In this document: piece after piece, positions 6,417 through 8,349 of the stretch
Position numbering within the stretch: the stretch's first letter is position 1
Layout of the letters: each line of letters starts with the position of its first letter
Source: Methanosarcina sp.
GTDB taxonomy: Archaea > Halobacteriota > Methanosarcinia > Methanosarcinales > Methanosarcinaceae
DNA length: 8,349 nt
Direction: 5' to 3'
Assembly (NCBI GenBank): GCA_017883485.1
Contig: JADGNM010000097.1
Coordinates: 1-8,349, forward strand
Position numbers and translations under genes: made by a program
Notes under the pieces: generated by a model
Database searches by the model: none
The model's input: the letters and a program-made list of their open reading frames with translations, nothing else
Told to the model about the DNA's origin: nothing

Positions 6417-6763
6417 TGCCGGAGTTCTTTGGAACCATTTTTATTTCCAGAGTCTATTTTTAATGCTACCTATTTCCCAAGAATAAATGTTCTCTACCGG
6501 AGTTTAAGACCGATAACGCAAGCTATTTTAACATTCAGCATATACAGGCGTGACAGGTTATGTGAATAAGATGGTTCTATTGAGAATCAGCTCTGAAAGG
6601 ATATCTCTTCAATGATCCTGCCTTAAGGAGTAAACTTAATACGACACCGCCAGAATAGTTTCTCATTATTTAAAATCGACATTTGAAAAATTTTATTCGT
6701 TTGGACAATCTAAGTTAAAACCTCATAACAACCCGGGATCTATATTCAAAGTTGGAAACAATC
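6417..6763. other. gene-free AT-rich region before the flippase gene
   Basis: No gene, RNA gene or strong repeat is seen. A short AAGGAG (6624-6629) looks like a ribosome-binding site but no start codon follows it. The right end probably carries the promoter of the flippase gene. Confidence 0.5.
6664..6700 (+). promoter_or_regulatory. AT-rich promoter candidates of the flippase gene
   Basis: Two TATA-like stretches, TTATTTAAAAT (6666-6676) and TTTTATTC (6691-6698), lie 65-100 bases before the ATG at 6764. Either would give a leader of roughly 40-70 bases. Neither is a strong match, and a third box, CTATATTC (6740-6747), is too near the start codon. Confidence 0.2.
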
Positions 6764-8224
6764 ATGTCGAATTTTGTCGCCAATGTGTTGAAACTCGTAT
6801 CCGGAAGCGTTACTGCACAGATCCTGAGCATACTCCTTGTACCTTTAATCACCAGAATTTATAGTCCTGACGATTTAGGAATTTTTCAAATTTTTATATC
6901 AATATCAGGGATACTTATAATTTTCTCTACTTTTTCGTATCAGTTTGCAATTATGCTGCCAAATAAAGAAGAAGATTCTGCAAACCTTGCTTTCCTCTGC
7001 GCAATACTGGTGACTCTTACATCTTTGTTTACAGCCTTAATAATATTAATCCTGCCAAAAGATGTTGAGTACATACTCAAAGCTCCAGGAATTTCAAATT
7101 ATTTGATTTATATTCCAGCAATAACTTTCTTTAACGGCATTTTTTTCGCGCAGAACTATTGGCTTTCAAGAAAGACACGTTTTGGAATCATAGCAGGATC
7201 CAGAGTTGTAAACACTGTTTCAACCAGAGTATTCCAGTTAGCTATCCCGCTATGGAATGTGTCTCCATTCGGCCTGATAGCAGGATATGTTGTAGGATAC
7301 GGTTGTACAGACCTTTTCATGTTGAAAGGCGTAAGAGAAGACTTAAAGATCTTCAAGAAAGTCTCATTGAAAAGAATGAAAGAGATGGCTATTGAATATA
7401 AAAATTTTCCTCTGTTTAGTTCATGGTCTACACTTGCAAACGCGATTTCACCTCAGGTGCCTACCTTTTTGCTTGCATATTATTACGGGACAAGTGTTGT
7501 AGGATATTTTTCACTTGCGAATCAGGTAGTCAATATGCCCATGGGACTTTTGGGGGCAGCTATACAGCAGGTTTTTTTCCAGAAAATCAGTGAGGCGAAA
7601 AACGGAAAAAACGCGGGAGAAATAAAAGTAATAGTTGGAGAGGTTTACAAAAAGTTAATTTTAATAGGAGTGTTCCCGATGATACTCCTGCTTATCCTGG
7701 GGGAAGAGATATTTACATTTGCCTTTGGAAAAAGCTGGTATATCTCAGGTGTATATATAAAGATCCTTGTACCATGGATATTCCTTGTCTTCCTGTCCTT
7801 GCCCATTTCAGCTCTCTACATGTTATACGATAAACAGAGAGTCTGGTTTACATTCAGTATGATTCTCTTAATCTCAAGAGTTGTGTCATTGGTTATAGGG
7901 GGAACTTATGGAGGTCCTGAGTTTGCGCTTGGCCTGTTCAGTTTTACAGGAATCATATTCTGGCTCTGGAATAATGCGTATTTACTGAACCTTGCAGGCA
8001 TTAGTAAAAAGGAAAGTGTTGAAGTACTTGTTAAGTATACGACAATAGGTTTGATCATTTCTATTCCATTAATTCTGCTTAAAGCATTCTCCATAAACTT
8101 TTATGTAATTCTTCTTGCAACAGGGATCATAACGACTATCTACTATGTCATAACCTTGCATGATGACCCGACATTCAAGAAAACGTTATCGGCATTCATT
8201 ATTAATTTAAAAAATAAAATCTAG
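6764..8224 (+). CDS. polysaccharide/oligosaccharide flippase-like membrane protein (Wzx, COG2244 type)
   Basis: A 486-residue, very hydrophobic protein with many predicted membrane helices (the family has 12-14) and little soluble sequence. The N-terminus MSNFVANVLKLVSGSVTAQI, then TRIYSPDDLGIFQIF, the STFSYQFAIMLPNKEEDSANL segment and the central YKNFPLFSSWSTLANAIS and GYFSLANQVVNMPMGLLG are hallmarks of Wzx-like exporters of the MATE/MurJ fold. They flip lipid-linked sugars across the cytoplasmic membrane for cell-surface polysaccharide or protein glycosylation. ATG at 6764 is preferred over TTG at 6752, which adds only four residues and breaks the family N-terminus; the Shine-Dalgarno sequence is weak. 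The length is normal and there is no frameshift. It is AT-richer than ilvBN and no sugar-transferase gene is in view, so its substrate is unknown. Family sure, substrate not. Confidence 0.88.
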   Translation: MSNFVANVLKLVSGSVTAQILSILLVPLITRIYSPDDLGIFQIFISISGILIIFSTFSYQFAIMLPNKEEDSANLAFLCAILVTLTSLFTALIILILPKDVEYILKAPGISNYLIYIPAITFFNGIFFAQNYWLSRKTRFGIIAGSRVVNTVSTRVFQLAIPLWNVSPFGLIAGYVVGYGCTDLFMLKGVREDLKIFKKVSLKRMKEMAIEYKNFPLFSSWSTLANAISPQVPTFLLAYYYGTSVVGYFSLANQVVNMPMGLLGAAIQQVFFQKISEAKNGKNAGEIKVIVGEVYKKLILIGVFPMILLLILGEEIFTFAFGKSWYISGVYIKILVPWIFLVFLSLPISALYMLYDKQRVWFTFSMILLISRVVSLVIGGTYGGPEFALGLFSFTGIIFWLWNNAYLLNLAGISKKESVEVLVKYTTIGLIISIPLILLKAFSINFYVILLATGIITTIYYVITLHDDPTFKKTLSAFIINLKNKI

Positions 8225-8257
8225 GAAGAGCACGAAAAAAATTAAACCCGTAAATTA

Positions 8258-8291
8258 GTCCGCTTGAGCGAGCAAAGCGAGCGAAACGGAC
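8258..8291. repeat. imperfect dyad with repeated GCGAGC
   Basis: GTCCG (8258-8262) pairs with CGGAC (8287-8291), and inside are the two direct copies of GCGAGC (8269-8274 and 8278-8283) separated by AAA. A stem CGCTT with AAGCG is an alternative. It starts 34 bases after the flippase stop codon and is GC-rich compared with its surroundings. It may help end transcription or belong to the repeat block at the window edge. Confidence 0.4.
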
Positions 8292-8306
8292 AGCGCATCG
8301 TCGAGC

Positions 8307-8349
8307 CGCAACTCGACTGGCGCAACTCGACTGGCGCAACTCGACTGGC
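8307..8349. repeat. 14-bp tandem repeat running off the window edge
   Basis: The unit CGCAACTCGACTGG occurs three times without mismatch (8307-8320, 8321-8334, 8335-8348) and a fourth begins at 8349. The GTCGAG at 8300-8305 pairs with CTCGAC inside the first unit. The unit number beyond the edge is unknown. No open frame of note is seen across it within the window. It may be a variable tandem repeat; nothing in it suggests a CRISPR array, because there are no spacers. Confidence 0.8.

Noticed and set aside
6301..6656. 11-bp direct repeat ACCGCCAGAAT (6301-6311 and 6646-6656) as target-site duplication
   Set aside because: Several 11-bp matches are expected by chance in a window of this length, and nothing between them looks like a mobile element.
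8307..8349. Start of a CRISPR array
   Set aside because: The 14-bp units are directly abutting with no spacers, so this is a plain tandem repeat.

Overview
The window looks like a piece of a methanogen chromosome, most probably Methanosarcina. This rests on a citramalate synthase (CimA)-type protein that resembles methanogen enzymes, archaeal VapB/VapC and COG2244-type proteins, TATA-like boxes rather than bacterial promoters, and long AT-rich intergenic spaces. The species is not determined, and all family names come from reading the proteins, without a database search.

Layout, left to right. Positions 1-432 hold the C-terminal part of a TetR-type regulator cut by the window edge. Positions 516-1134 hold a vapB-vapC toxin-antitoxin pair with overlapping genes. 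Positions 1135-1773 have no convincing gene but are dense in inverted repeats: a perfect 15-bp inverted repeat bounding 88 bp (1311-1398), two neighbouring stem-loops (1485-1554) and a cluster of hairpins (1626-1706). Positions 1774-5722, all on the minus strand, form the metabolic core cimA, ilvB, ilvN. Positions 5723-6060 are regulatory or intergenic, with a short hairpin and a 12-bp palindrome. Positions 6061-6416 on the minus strand may be a small, possibly frameshifted, unknown gene. Positions 6417-6763 are AT-rich with no gene seen. Positions 6764-8224 on the plus strand encode a polysaccharide flippase-like membrane protein. The last ~90 bases are repetitive and run off the edge as a 14-bp tandem repeat.

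How the genes work together. CimA condenses pyruvate and acetyl-CoA to citramalate, which leads to 2-oxobutyrate. IlvB/IlvN then make acetohydroxybutyrate (isoleucine branch) or acetolactate (valine/leucine branch). ilvB and ilvN overlap by ATGA and are surely cotranscribed. cimA has its own promoter-like box and a terminator-like hairpin, and ilvB has a 280-bp upstream region with its own TATA-like box and a leader hairpin. The flanking genes (TetR, VapBC, flippase) are AT-richer accessory-type genes.

The most interesting points are that cimA has no ATG in its expected start region (a good Shine-Dalgarno sequence sits in front of ATA), the 88-bp inverted-repeat element, the structured region just downstream of ilvN, and the lack of ilvC next to ilvN. 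No clearly novel multi-gene system was found.
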